Shown here one piece after another: positions 8,250-15,411 of a stretch of DNA of 17,327 bases. The position numbers and the translations under genes are program-made. The notes beneath the pieces are model-generated. The model did not search any database. It saw only the letters and a program-made list of their open reading frames with translations, and had not been told where the DNA came from. Numbering within the stretch: position 1 is the first letter of the stretch; every line of letters starts with the position of its first letter. The stretch is from positions 1-17,327 of the forward strand of contig JAGHCW010000095.1 in assembly GCA_021160245.1 (NCBI GenBank). The letters run 5' to 3'. This DNA comes from a bacterium. Lineage in GTDB: Bacteria; B130-G9.

Positions 8250-8281
8250 GGACCACTCTTGAACTTGCGATTGAGCTCTTG

Positions 8282-10144
8282 ATGAACGGACTGAGCCTCG
8301 CCTCGATGGCCGCCCGACGCAAGTTCCTTCTCGGACTTTGCCTGATTCTCTGCATCGCTTGGAGCGATAATAGCTTTGCGGCTAAGGTCTCCGGTGACGG
8401 CCGCGTTGCTGCCCGCATTCGCAAGGGCAAGTACATTTACGTTGAGCACCGGATAAGGCGAGGCGATAGCTACATAATAATCTGCAAGCGTTGGACCGGT
8501 TCGACAAAGCGTTGGCGCGAGATAAGGAAGATCAACGGGAATAAGAGGCTGCTAGTCGGTGAGATTTGCAGGATTCCCTACTGGTTCTTGCTGGACAAGT
8601 ACAAGCTTGGGGCCATTAGCTCGCTCTTTCCGAAGGATAGTTTTAAGAATGGCGCGTGGGAGCATCGAGTTACTTTTAGGGGCGAGACAGTCTCCTCGAT
8701 AGCGTCGTGGTTCACAGGGACCGGGAAGAATGCCCAGAAGGTCATCGAGTTCAATCGCCTCAAGGGTGTGTTGAAGCGAGGAGGGAAGCTCAAGATACCC
8801 TCTTCGCTACTGCTGGCTGCTTTCATTCCTGAGAGGAGCAGTCCGGTGTCCCGAGCCAAATCTGACGTTGCCGAGCCCAAACCCGAAGCCGCCAAGAGCA
8901 AGCCAAAAGCCGCCAAGAGCAAGCCCGAATTGGCGAAAAGTAAGCCGGAAGTAGCGAAGAGCAGCAGACCGTCCGGCACAAAGAGCAGCGATGCTTCTCT
9001 TGCCCTCAAATACGATTCCAGAGGCGGATATGCGTCATACCGGTTGAAGAAGGGCGAGGCGATCTATACTAGTGTCGTCGTTCGCTTTACTGGGAAGATC
9101 AGCCACGACGACGTGATGGATGCAGTCCGGACGATCTGCGAGCGAAGTGGCATAAGAGACGTCAAGAATCTGCCGGTAGGCTTCGAGGTGAAGATACCCC
9201 ATGAACTCCTGCTCGCCCGCTATTTGCCGAAGGAGGACAAGCGCCGGAAGGAATACGAGGAGAAGCTCAAGACGGTTTCCAAGTTCCGAAATGTCTCCCG
9301 GGCGCGCGATCTTGACGGGGTTCACGTGATACTCGACCCCGGTCACGGTGGCCGAGACCCCGGCGCGGTTGGCCGGTGGGGCATGCGCGAGGACGAATAT
9401 GCCTATGATATTGTGTGTCGAATCAGGCGAATTCTGCTTTCGGAGACGAGAGCAAAGGTCCACATAACGACCAGGGACAGGAAAACTGGCTATTCCGTCC
9501 GGAATAAGAAGCAGCTTCGACCGGACGCCAATGAGGTCTTGCTGACGACTCCAAAATACGCCAACACAAACGCCAAAGTCTCTGCGAATTTGAGGTGTTT
9601 TCTCGCCGCATCAATCTACAAGAGCATCCCCCTGAGCGCGAGAAACAACAACCAGGTGGTTTTCACGAGTTTTCATGCGGATTCGCTTTACGCGGCTCTG
9701 AATGGCGCGACCATTTACGTCCCGGACGCCTACTTGTCACGAAGATCGCTCAATCGGACGGGTGGTATCTACGACAGGACTAGGGAAGTCCGCGCTTGCA
9801 GACCGATAAAGACGACGTACTCAAAGCGGATACGGTCGGAGGGCTATTCCAGGGATTTCGCCAAGGAACTGATTCGCGGCTTCAAGAAGCACAAGGTCGC
9901 CGTGCTGTCGTTCAATGCGATTCGAGACCACGTCACGAGGGGGAGGCGGGAATATGTGCCCGCGGTCATAAGATATAATCCCGTGCCCACGAAGCTGTTG
10001 CTTGAAGTCGGCAACCTTCAGAATCGCCGAGACTGCCGCCGCCTCATGAACTACACGTATAGAGAGGCCATTGCCCGGGCTTACGTTGACGCCTTGAAGC
10101 GATACTACAGCCGACGCAACGGGCAGATTGCCGGGAGCCGCTAG
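8282..10144 (+). CDS. Exported LysM N-acetylmuramoyl-L-alanine amidase (Amidase_3)
   Basis: A 620-residue peptidoglycan hydrolase that cleaves the bond between MurNAc and L-Ala. The N-terminus has a signal-like stretch (ARRKFLLGLCLILCIAW, cleavage near SFAA, residue 34). Three LysM-like modules follow, at about 51-105, 128-182 and 250-312; the third is divergent. Between modules two and three lies a low-complexity linker of KSKP/AAKSKPE units (198-228). The catalytic domain (345-612) shows the Zn ligands H355 in DPGHGG, E370 in MREDEY and H465 in FTSFHADS, and catalytic E575 in LLEVGNL, so it should be active. Spacing E370-H465 (95) and H465-E575 (110) is longer than in compact family members. 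The start is ATG 8282 or the adjacent TTG 8279, both with weak ribosome binding sites. It is convergent with the SRP RNA and C25 peptidase genes. Confidence 0.93.
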   Translation: MNGLSLASMAARRKFLLGLCLILCIAWSDNSFAAKVSGDGRVAARIRKGKYIYVEHRIRRGDSYIIICKRWTGSTKRWREIRKINGNKRLLVGEICRIPYWFLLDKYKLGAISSLFPKDSFKNGAWEHRVTFRGETVSSIASWFTGTGKNAQKVIEFNRLKGVLKRGGKLKIPSSLLLAAFIPERSSPVSRAKSDVAEPKPEAAKSKPKAAKSKPELAKSKPEVAKSSRPSGTKSSDASLALKYDSRGGYASYRLKKGEAIYTSVVVRFTGKISHDDVMDAVRTICERSGIRDVKNLPVGFEVKIPHELLLARYLPKEDKRRKEYEEKLKTVSKFRNVSRARDLDGVHVILDPGHGGRDPGAVGRWGMREDEYAYDIVCRIRRILLSETRAKVHITTRDRKTGYSVRNKKQLRPDANEVLLTTPKYANTNAKVSANLRCFLAASIYKSIPLSARNNNQVVFTSFHADSLYAALNGATIYVPDAYLSRRSLNRTGGIYDRTREVRACRPIKTTYSKRIRSEGYSRDFAKELIRGFKKHKVAVLSFNAIRDHVTRGRREYVPAVIRYNPVPTKLLLEVGNLQNRRDCRRLMNYTYREAIARAYVDALKRYYSRRNGQIAGSR

Positions 10145-10225
10145 GCCCGGAAGAATGCAATGGATGGTCTCTTAAGCGTGGGCATTGAGGCTGGACATGC
10201 TAATGCCGCTGCGCCGTTAATAAAT

Positions 10226-10495
10226 AAGCCGTGCACCCGCCGTTGACCAGCCACCCCCGCGGTACCGACTGCAGCCAGCTCCGGCCAGGCGACCCCACGG
10301 CACACGAGAGGGTCTGCTTACCGCTGCTTCCTTCCGGACCTGACGGGGTTCACAGATTCCCGTTGCGCGGGACCCGGCTTTCAACACCGCTTACAACGGC
10401 CAGCCGTAAGGTGAACAGGCCGTGGACGGGAATTCGACCCTGCTGTAGCGGATTGCAGGTACAGGGCACCGCTAGCTCCCCGTCTAGCACGGCTT
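10226..10495 (-). ncRNA. ffs: Signal recognition particle RNA, long form with Alu domain
   Basis: Read on the - strand. Domain IV carries the hallmark GTCAGGTCCGGAAGGAAGC (within 10323-10344), which holds the GGAA tetraloop and the Ffh-binding internal loop. The 5' part carries the Alu-domain signature CTGTACCTGCAATCCGC and GGGGAGCTAGCGG, as in Bacillus scRNA. The ends pair perfectly (AAGCCGTGC at 10495-10487 with GCACGGCTT at 10234-10226), giving about 270 nt, the expected size for the long bacterial type and far longer than the 4.5S RNA of Enterobacteria. The 5' end lies only 13 bases after the C25 peptidase stop codon, so it is either processed from that transcript or has a promoter inside the peptidase 3' end. 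Ends are set by pairing and may shift a few bases. Confidence 0.96.
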
Positions 10496-10508
10496 CTTTC
10501 GTTCTGTC

Positions 10509-12695
10509 CTATCGCAAATAAGCGCTGCTTCCGCCGAGGTTGCTCAAGGCTCGGAACGTGCCCGGCTCAAACAGCATAATATAGAATGTGTTGTATCCTA
10601 CGATGCAATGGTCTGATGTGTCAATTACTGTCAGCTCAAAGTCCTCAACCTCAAACCCGGACTCAAGCGTTATAGAAGAGGCCTTAAACTCCGAGCCCCA
10701 GTCGGGGTAGAACTTGAGATCGCCGCCTTTTGTGCAGAGCGCAACGGCAAAGAGAACCTCCTGCGACTCCCCGTCGTTTCTGCATGAGACGGAGATCGGA
10801 AGCGATGACCCCATGGGCTCTCGTCTCGGCACACTAAGCTCTACATGAAGAGATGTAACAGGCGGCGCAGCTGGGCCTCCGATCTTGAGCGACGGATCGC
10901 CAAATATGCAGAATTGCATGACGCTCTTCATGTCATAGACCGTTAGCCACCAGCTCTCGATGTAGTTCTCAATCGCCATCGTCAGCATTTCGCCGACCAC
11001 CCGTTTGCCACCCTTGTGCGCCTCAAACAACAAGCGGTTGAGCTTGGCCGCATAAAAGAAGTTCCAAGTGTTACCATTGCCGGCCCCATAGGCCACGCGC
11101 GTCGCGCCAGCATAGGCTATGGCGCCGCCACCGGGGCAAAATATGAACTCCTCCGCAATGCTATCCACACACGGGAATTGTGGGTGCTCCCAACTCTCGT
11201 TGTCGAAGCCCGAGGTCTCACAAGCCGCCGCTGAGACAAAGGGGAGCATGGTCTCGTTTTCCAGGTCCTTGACCTGGTCTGCGAATAAGTATTGCCCCAT
11301 CCCAAACGCCCATGCCTGGTAAACTCCGTGGCCGATATACGTTGCGAAGCCGCAGCCCTTATTGATATTTGCCAAAACCGCCGTTGCATTGAGCCTGGCG
11401 TTTCGGTCGTAAGTGTTAGTCCAGTAGAGCTTCGTCGAGTTGTAGCCAGTAAACGCGCTCTTGGAAAGCCCCTCGCACGCGCCCTCGCCCTCCGGGTCTG
11501 GGCCAGAAATCACCGATCCGCAAAGCACCGCGTCGCTAAAGCCCGGCGATGTTGTCGTGACGTTCAGTTCATAGTCGATCAGGTTGGCGATTGCAGTGTA
11601 AAGCTCAGTGCGGCTCTCAGCGGGAATCCTGCAGAAGAGGACGTCTGGCATCAGGTCAACATCGTCTTTATTGGGGGAGTAAGCGTCCGACTCACCATAT
11701 AAGCCGTTCCCATTTGCGTCCCACGTGCAAAAGTCTCCGTTCTCATCAAAGAGATCAGCGTAATAGAGGTCCGCAGGCACAACATGACCGTCGGTTATGT
11801 TCGCATAATCATCGAAATCGTCCCAGACGTCCGCGTATCGCACTGGGAACTTGTTTGAATCCCCAACTCCAAGCACATATTTCGTGCCGAAATCGCGCAC
11901 GTGGTCTGCAATGAAATGTTTGAGCTTCTCCGCGTCGTCGTTTCCGTACGGATTCGCAATCGCCTCCTCAAGCGCAACCAACCTAGTCCGCGTGCCGACG
12001 AGGTTCTTGTGAATCGCAAGCCCCTCAAGCAGGTCGGTGAACTCATCTGGGGCGATTATCAGTAGATCGCAACTGTCCTCGGGCTCATCGAGTGTGCCCC
12101 GGCTTCTGTCCAGAACATACGATATCTCAACTGTCGCCGAGGATAGAAACCGAGCTCTATTGTCGCTCGCGAGGCAACGCACCGGATAGACAGCCAGGGA
12201 GACGAACTTCTTAAATGACCAATCGTCGAGGTCTCTTCCACCTCGAACGGACATCCGCACCCACTCCTTCGGGAACCACTCGGTCCTGGCAAAGGCCGGG
12301 CTCGGCTCCGGGCAAAAATGTGTCGGCTCTGAGAGCGGTATTGGGCCTTGCGACACCTTGATTGGGGTGTCGAGCTGCATCTCTTTGAATACCGGATTGA
12401 CCAGCTCCACCCGAAGGTCTCGCGATGCAATCGGCAGCTTATATGAGGCGGTGTAATATGGTAGCTCAGGCGCAAGATACTCGTTGATCTTCGCCGTGCA
12501 TTCCGCAATCTCGATGCTGTTTTTGCCCTCTATTGTCGCAAGTCTTGGCTGGGCAAATGCCACCGGAATAGACAGGACTTCACGGGCTGTGTTGTCGCCA
12601 TCGGCAGCATCTACTCCTGTTACGAATACTGCCGCCGACAGCGCCATAAAGGCGAATAGCGAAGCTAACGGTAGCAAAATCCTAATCTTGGTCAT
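10509..12695 (-). CDS. Exported gingipain-type (family C25) cysteine peptidase
   Basis: A 728-residue secreted peptidase. The start at 12695 is chosen because GGAGGA (12706-12701) lies 5 bases upstream and a signal peptide follows (MTKIRILLPL, ending near GVDAADG, residue about 31). Residues of about 40-205 resemble a C25 propeptide. The catalytic domain (about 210-610) shows the His-Cys dyad: H456 in FATYIGHG and C492 in SAAACETSGF, 36 residues apart as in gingipains, plus the upstream LKHFIADHVRDFGTKYVLGVGD and DLYYADL signatures. The last 110 residues form an immunoglobulin-like beta domain. I see no type IX secretion C-terminal signal and no LPxTG or membrane anchor, so the export route beyond Sec is open. 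It lies 51 bases after hrcA on the same strand and just before the SRP RNA. Confidence 0.9.
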   Translation of the reverse strand: MTKIRILLPLASLFAFMALSAAVFVTGVDAADGDNTAREVLSIPVAFAQPRLATIEGKNSIEIAECTAKINEYLAPELPYYTASYKLPIASRDLRVELVNPVFKEMQLDTPIKVSQGPIPLSEPTHFCPEPSPAFARTEWFPKEWVRMSVRGGRDLDDWSFKKFVSLAVYPVRCLASDNRARFLSSATVEISYVLDRSRGTLDEPEDSCDLLIIAPDEFTDLLEGLAIHKNLVGTRTRLVALEEAIANPYGNDDAEKLKHFIADHVRDFGTKYVLGVGDSNKFPVRYADVWDDFDDYANITDGHVVPADLYYADLFDENGDFCTWDANGNGLYGESDAYSPNKDDVDLMPDVLFCRIPAESRTELYTAIANLIDYELNVTTTSPGFSDAVLCGSVISGPDPEGEGACEGLSKSAFTGYNSTKLYWTNTYDRNARLNATAVLANINKGCGFATYIGHGVYQAWAFGMGQYLFADQVKDLENETMLPFVSAAACETSGFDNESWEHPQFPCVDSIAEEFIFCPGGGAIAYAGATRVAYGAGNGNTWNFFYAAKLNRLLFEAHKGGKRVVGEMLTMAIENYIESWWLTVYDMKSVMQFCIFGDPSLKIGGPAAPPVTSLHVELSVPRREPMGSSLPISVSCRNDGESQEVLFAVALCTKGGDLKFYPDWGSEFKASSITLESGFEVEDFELTVIDTSDHCIVGYNTFYIMLFEPGTFRALSNLGGSSAYLR

Positions 12696-12746
12696 TGAAA
12701 TCCTCCATGTTATCGTTGAATTTGGGCCGGAGCGCAAACTGTCATG

Positions 12747-13781
12747 CTATTTCCTCGAAAGAAGACGATTAATGATTTTCGCTGTAAAGTCCACAATTGC
12801 GATCAGCTTCGCGTATTGCATTCGCGTCGGCCCAATAATACCAACGGTTCCAAGCGCCCGTTCGCCGGTACCATAAGGTCTGGCCACCAAGGAGTAGTCG
12901 CTGAGCTCATCCAGATCAAACTCCTTGCCAATGAAGATCTTCGTGCCACCGGCCAGACATTCGTTGAGAATTGTCACTAGTCGTTTCTTCTCCTCAAGGG
13001 CCATAAAAAGGGCCCTTAAGCGCTCAATGTCGGAAGGGCTAGCAAGCTCCAGGATGTTCTGCTTTGCACCAACGAAGACTTCCGCCTCCGCCTCGCCATC
13101 AAAGACCTTCTCGGACACCATGAGCGCCAGGTCTTGGAGCTTGTCGAAGCGCCTGCGCTCATCCTCCATTTGCGACATGACCTGTTCTCTTATCTGCGCC
13201 AGAGACAATCCCCTAAATCGGTCGTTCACAAAGCGGGAGAGCTTGTCGAGCTGCTCCTGCGAAATGGCCTCGTCAAGAACCACGACTTTGTTTGTGACCA
13301 TCCCGTTTTCGGTAACGATGACGGCGAGCATCCGGCGTCCACTGACATGGATAAAGTCGATGTGCTTGCACAGAGTCCCTGATAGATCGCATATCGATAC
13401 GATTCCTGTGTGCCTCGTGAACGTTGAGAGCAGCTCGGACGTCTGCCTGAGCACGTCCTCGATCTCCGACGAGCCCGCCTCGTATTCCTCGGAGATAGAC
13501 CTCTGCTCAGCCGGGCTTAGCTTGGCGCAGGACATCAGATAATCAACGAAGTACCTGTATCCCTTGTCGGTCGGGAGCCGGCCGCTTGAGATATGTGTCT
13601 GGCATATATAACCCTCGTCCTCAAGGTCCGCCATTATGTTGCGGATAGTCGCGGCGCTGAGCCCAAGCCCAGTGATTCTCGAGGCTGTACGCGAGCTCAC
13701 CGGCTCACCGGTGTTGGCGTAGTGCGCAACTACGCTTCTTAACACTTCCTCTTTTCGAGCATCCAGGGTAATCAGGTTCAC
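12747..13781 (-). CDS. hrcA: Heat-inducible transcription repressor HrcA
   Basis: A 344-residue repressor of heat-shock operons, the usual length for HrcA. The N-terminal winged helix is very clear: GEPVSSRT, then LSAATIRNIMADLEDEGYI (42-60) and HISSGRLPTDKGYRYFVDYL (62-81). The C-terminal half holds the GAF-like dimerisation domain, ending with ALGTVGIIGPTRMQYAKLI (about 314-332), a conserved stretch of the family. Known role: binds the CIRCE element and is kept folded by GroEL. The start is GTG at 13781 with GAGG 6 bases upstream. The usual grpE-dnaK-dnaJ partners do not follow; a C25 peptidase does. I see no CIRCE repeat (TTAGCACTC-N9-GAGTGCTAA) in its leader, so autoregulation is not apparent here. 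Confidence 0.97.
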   Translation of the reverse strand: MNLITLDARKEEVLRSVVAHYANTGEPVSSRTASRITGLGLSAATIRNIMADLEDEGYICQTHISSGRLPTDKGYRYFVDYLMSCAKLSPAEQRSISEEYEAGSSEIEDVLRQTSELLSTFTRHTGIVSICDLSGTLCKHIDFIHVSGRRMLAVIVTENGMVTNKVVVLDEAISQEQLDKLSRFVNDRFRGLSLAQIREQVMSQMEDERRRFDKLQDLALMVSEKVFDGEAEAEVFVGAKQNILELASPSDIERLRALFMALEEKKRLVTILNECLAGGTKIFIGKEFDLDELSDYSLVARPYGTGERALGTVGIIGPTRMQYAKLIAIVDFTAKIINRLLSRK

Positions 13782-13831
13782 TTATGTCCTCGATCCTAAC
13801 ACAGTAACAACCGGGCGCCTTTTACACCAGT

Positions 13832-13862
13832 ATAATATGAAGTATATACCGTATTCCGTCAA
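13832..13862 (-). promoter_or_regulatory. Candidate promoter for hrcA
   Basis: On the - strand, TTGACG (13862-13857, 5 of 6) is followed 19 bases later by TATTAT (13837-13832, 5 of 6). The spacing is long; CATATT at 17 bases (13839-13834) is the alternative -10. The predicted leader is about 45 bases. The same AT-rich patch reads TATAAT on the + strand (13831-13836) without a matching -35. Confidence 0.4.
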
Positions 13863-14081
13863 GATGAGACAGAATCCCCTCTAGCGTTTAACAACTAGGG
13901 CTTCGCTTTGTGTCCAATTTGGGCCTCTTCTTCTATCAGCTCTCGTCGCTGCCAGAACAGGATGCGATCTTGGATTGTAGGTTACTGATTCGGCTCATCT
14001 TGACCGCGTTTCAACGCGGTCATATAGAATGGCAGGCAAGAAAGCCCGCCACCCGCTTCAATCTCATTCTTCGGGATCAGC
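13863..14081. other. Divergent intergenic region with a hairpin
   Basis: This lies between hrcA (leftward) and the 14164 gene (rightward). A perfect 8-bp stem TGACCGCG (14001-14008) / CGCGGTCA (14015-14022) with loop TTTCAA is present but has no T-run, so it is not a clear terminator; it could be an operator-like palindrome. A 60-residue frame (13910-14092) has a GTG start, no ribosome binding site and no recognisable features, and I do not call it. Confidence 0.4.
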
Positions 14082-14110
14082 TTGACAGATGAACAGAATT
14101 CCACGATATT
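14082..14110 (+). promoter_or_regulatory. Candidate promoter of the three-gene block
   Basis: A perfect TTGACA (14082-14087), an exact 17-base spacer and GATATT (14105-14110, 4 of 6). Transcription would begin near 14117, about 46 bases before the ATG at 14164. No other promoter-like site is evident before 16724, which suggests that it drives all three downstream genes. Confidence 0.5.
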
Positions 14111-14163
14111 GAACTAGGACATTTCGTGAATTAGAATAACGGGACGATCTGAGGGATGGGAAA

Positions 14164-14355
14164 ATGGCAAAGGGACTATTCAGAATACCGAGGTTCACGG
14201 GTCTGCTCAGGGGCGGGGCGTACAAGTTTGGCCGTCTGCTTGGTGATTTCCAGGCCTTGAGCAGCGGCAGCCCGAAAAGGGTCGGCAAGCGCGTCGGCAG
14301 ACGGATAGTCGGCAAAGCCACTGGGAAGGGCCTGAGGAAGTTGTTCAAAGACTGA
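14164..14355 (+). CDS. Small, highly basic protein of unknown function
   Basis: A 63-residue protein. GAGGGA (14151-14156) with a 7-base spacer before ATG, plus a consensus-like promoter, argue that it is real. The composition is striking: about 17 Arg/Lys against three acidic residues, Gly-rich, with a GKRVGRRIVGKATGKGLRKLF tail (from about residue 41) that could form an amphipathic basic helix or bind nucleic acid or lipid. There is no signal peptide and no full membrane segment. I do not recognise the family. It precedes the zinc-ribbon membrane gene by 36 bases on the same strand and may be co-transcribed. It could be a regulator, a nucleic-acid-binding accessory protein or a membrane-active peptide; none of these is shown by the sequence. 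Confidence 0.65.
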   Translation: MAKGLFRIPRFTGLLRGGAYKFGRLLGDFQALSSGSPKRVGKRVGRRIVGKATGKGLRKLFKD

Positions 14356-14391
14356 GGCTGCCTTAATGTCAAGCGTGGATGCTCAAGTTCA

Positions 14392-15411
14392 ATGAAAATA
14401 AGCTGCGCCAATTGTGGGCATAGGTTTGACCCAGGTGGTGATGATCTTGCGTCGTGCCCATCTTGTGGGTGGCTGGTCGATACCCGACCGATCACGTATG
14501 AAACGGAGAAAAGGCTCTCTCCTGAGGAGCTTGAGGACGAGATATCGGGTGTTGGCGGGTATTCCTCGGGCAAAGGCCAGGCCGGTGAATCAACCGGCCC
14601 AGAAGCTAAGGATGAGGCAAGTGGCAGGCAAACAGAAGCGCAACACGAACGTTACGAGGTGGTAGTTTGGAAAGGAGTCAGATCACCGGCCGATGAACGC
14701 TCCCAAAGGTTTGACGGCTTGGGTGAGGCTAGAAAATGGCTGGAAGCATACCGAATCTCACTGAGTGATGAGATCGTATTAATGTTTGGCAGACGGGGTG
14801 GTCGATTTAGAGAGCGGCTCAGTTGCCTAGTTTTCGACACTATCCCCTGGCGGAAACAGCTGTTCACTGGGACAGTCAACGACGTCCTCCGTGAGATGGC
14901 ACATATACCTGATGCTAAAGGGGAGCTGGGTCCGCGAGTGTACAACGCCAAGCATGCCTTGGCTTGGGCGGCTGTCGGGCTGGTGTTGATTTTTCTAGTT
15001 CCTTCGGCCCTGAAACTCGCTCAGCCTAGGATAGACGCAGTGTCTCCTACTTCTCTACCGCCAAAGGAGGAATTCATTAAGGCATTATGGTGCAGACTGC
15101 CCCATGGATTCTACAGGAGTTGTTTTGAAAGAGGCTCTCTTTCTATATCACACTATTCGTGTCGAAAAGTTTGTTTGTCCTTGCGATTCGACCGGGAAGT
15201 GTTCTTCAGGTGGGGGATTGCCAGACACATGGTGGAGTGCTCGATCGGGGCCCTGATGGAATTAGGCTGCGATCCATGTTCTAAGAGGGTCTGGATACAC
15301 GCCAGTGCCTATGAGCCTGATTCGAGGGATAGCCCCACTGGACGAAAGTATGTGAAAATGGTTCTCTACTGCGAGTCCAGTTACAATCCAACCAAAGATG
15401 AAATCCAATGA
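14392..15411 (+). CDS. Zinc-ribbon, single-pass membrane protein of unknown function
   Basis: A 339-residue protein not assigned to a family. The N-terminus is a zinc ribbon (C5-A-N-C8 and C22-P-S-C25, the second followed by GW), like those of zinc_ribbon/DUF-type bacterial membrane proteins. An acidic, disordered stretch follows (about 36-85), then a small domain (86-150) containing RFDGLGEARKWLEAYR. A transmembrane segment spans about 189-207 (ALAWAAVGLVLIFLVPSAL). The C-terminal 130 residues are Cys-rich (C234, C244, C257, C261, C283, C293, C296), which may indicate disulfides or a second metal site. The start ATG 14392 has a weak ribosome binding site. Its stop overlaps the next start (ATGA, 15408-15411), so the two products are probably made together and may form one complex. 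The function is unknown. Confidence 0.8.
   Translation: MKISCANCGHRFDPGGDDLASCPSCGWLVDTRPITYETEKRLSPEELEDEISGVGGYSSGKGQAGESTGPEAKDEASGRQTEAQHERYEVVVWKGVRSPADERSQRFDGLGEARKWLEAYRISLSDEIVLMFGRRGGRFRERLSCLVFDTIPWRKQLFTGTVNDVLREMAHIPDAKGELGPRVYNAKHALAWAAVGLVLIFLVPSALKLAQPRIDAVSPTSLPPKEEFIKALWCRLPHGFYRSCFERGSLSISHYSCRKVCLSLRFDREVFFRWGIARHMVECSIGALMELGCDPCSKRVWIHASAYEPDSRDSPTGRKYVKMVLYCESSYNPTKDEIQ

Noticed and set aside
8860-8970. Tandem AAGAGCAAGCC-type DNA repeats as a CRISPR or regulatory repeat
   Set aside because: They are the coding repeats of the KSKP linker of the amidase, with imperfect copies and no spacers.
10231-10521. 96-residue + strand frame across the SRP RNA
   Set aside because: It lies over the highly structured SRP RNA, whose signature is unambiguous.
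13910-14092. 60-residue + strand frame between hrcA and the basic-protein gene
   Set aside because: GTG start without a ribosome binding site, overlaps a palindrome and the promoter candidate at 14082, and has no recognisable features.
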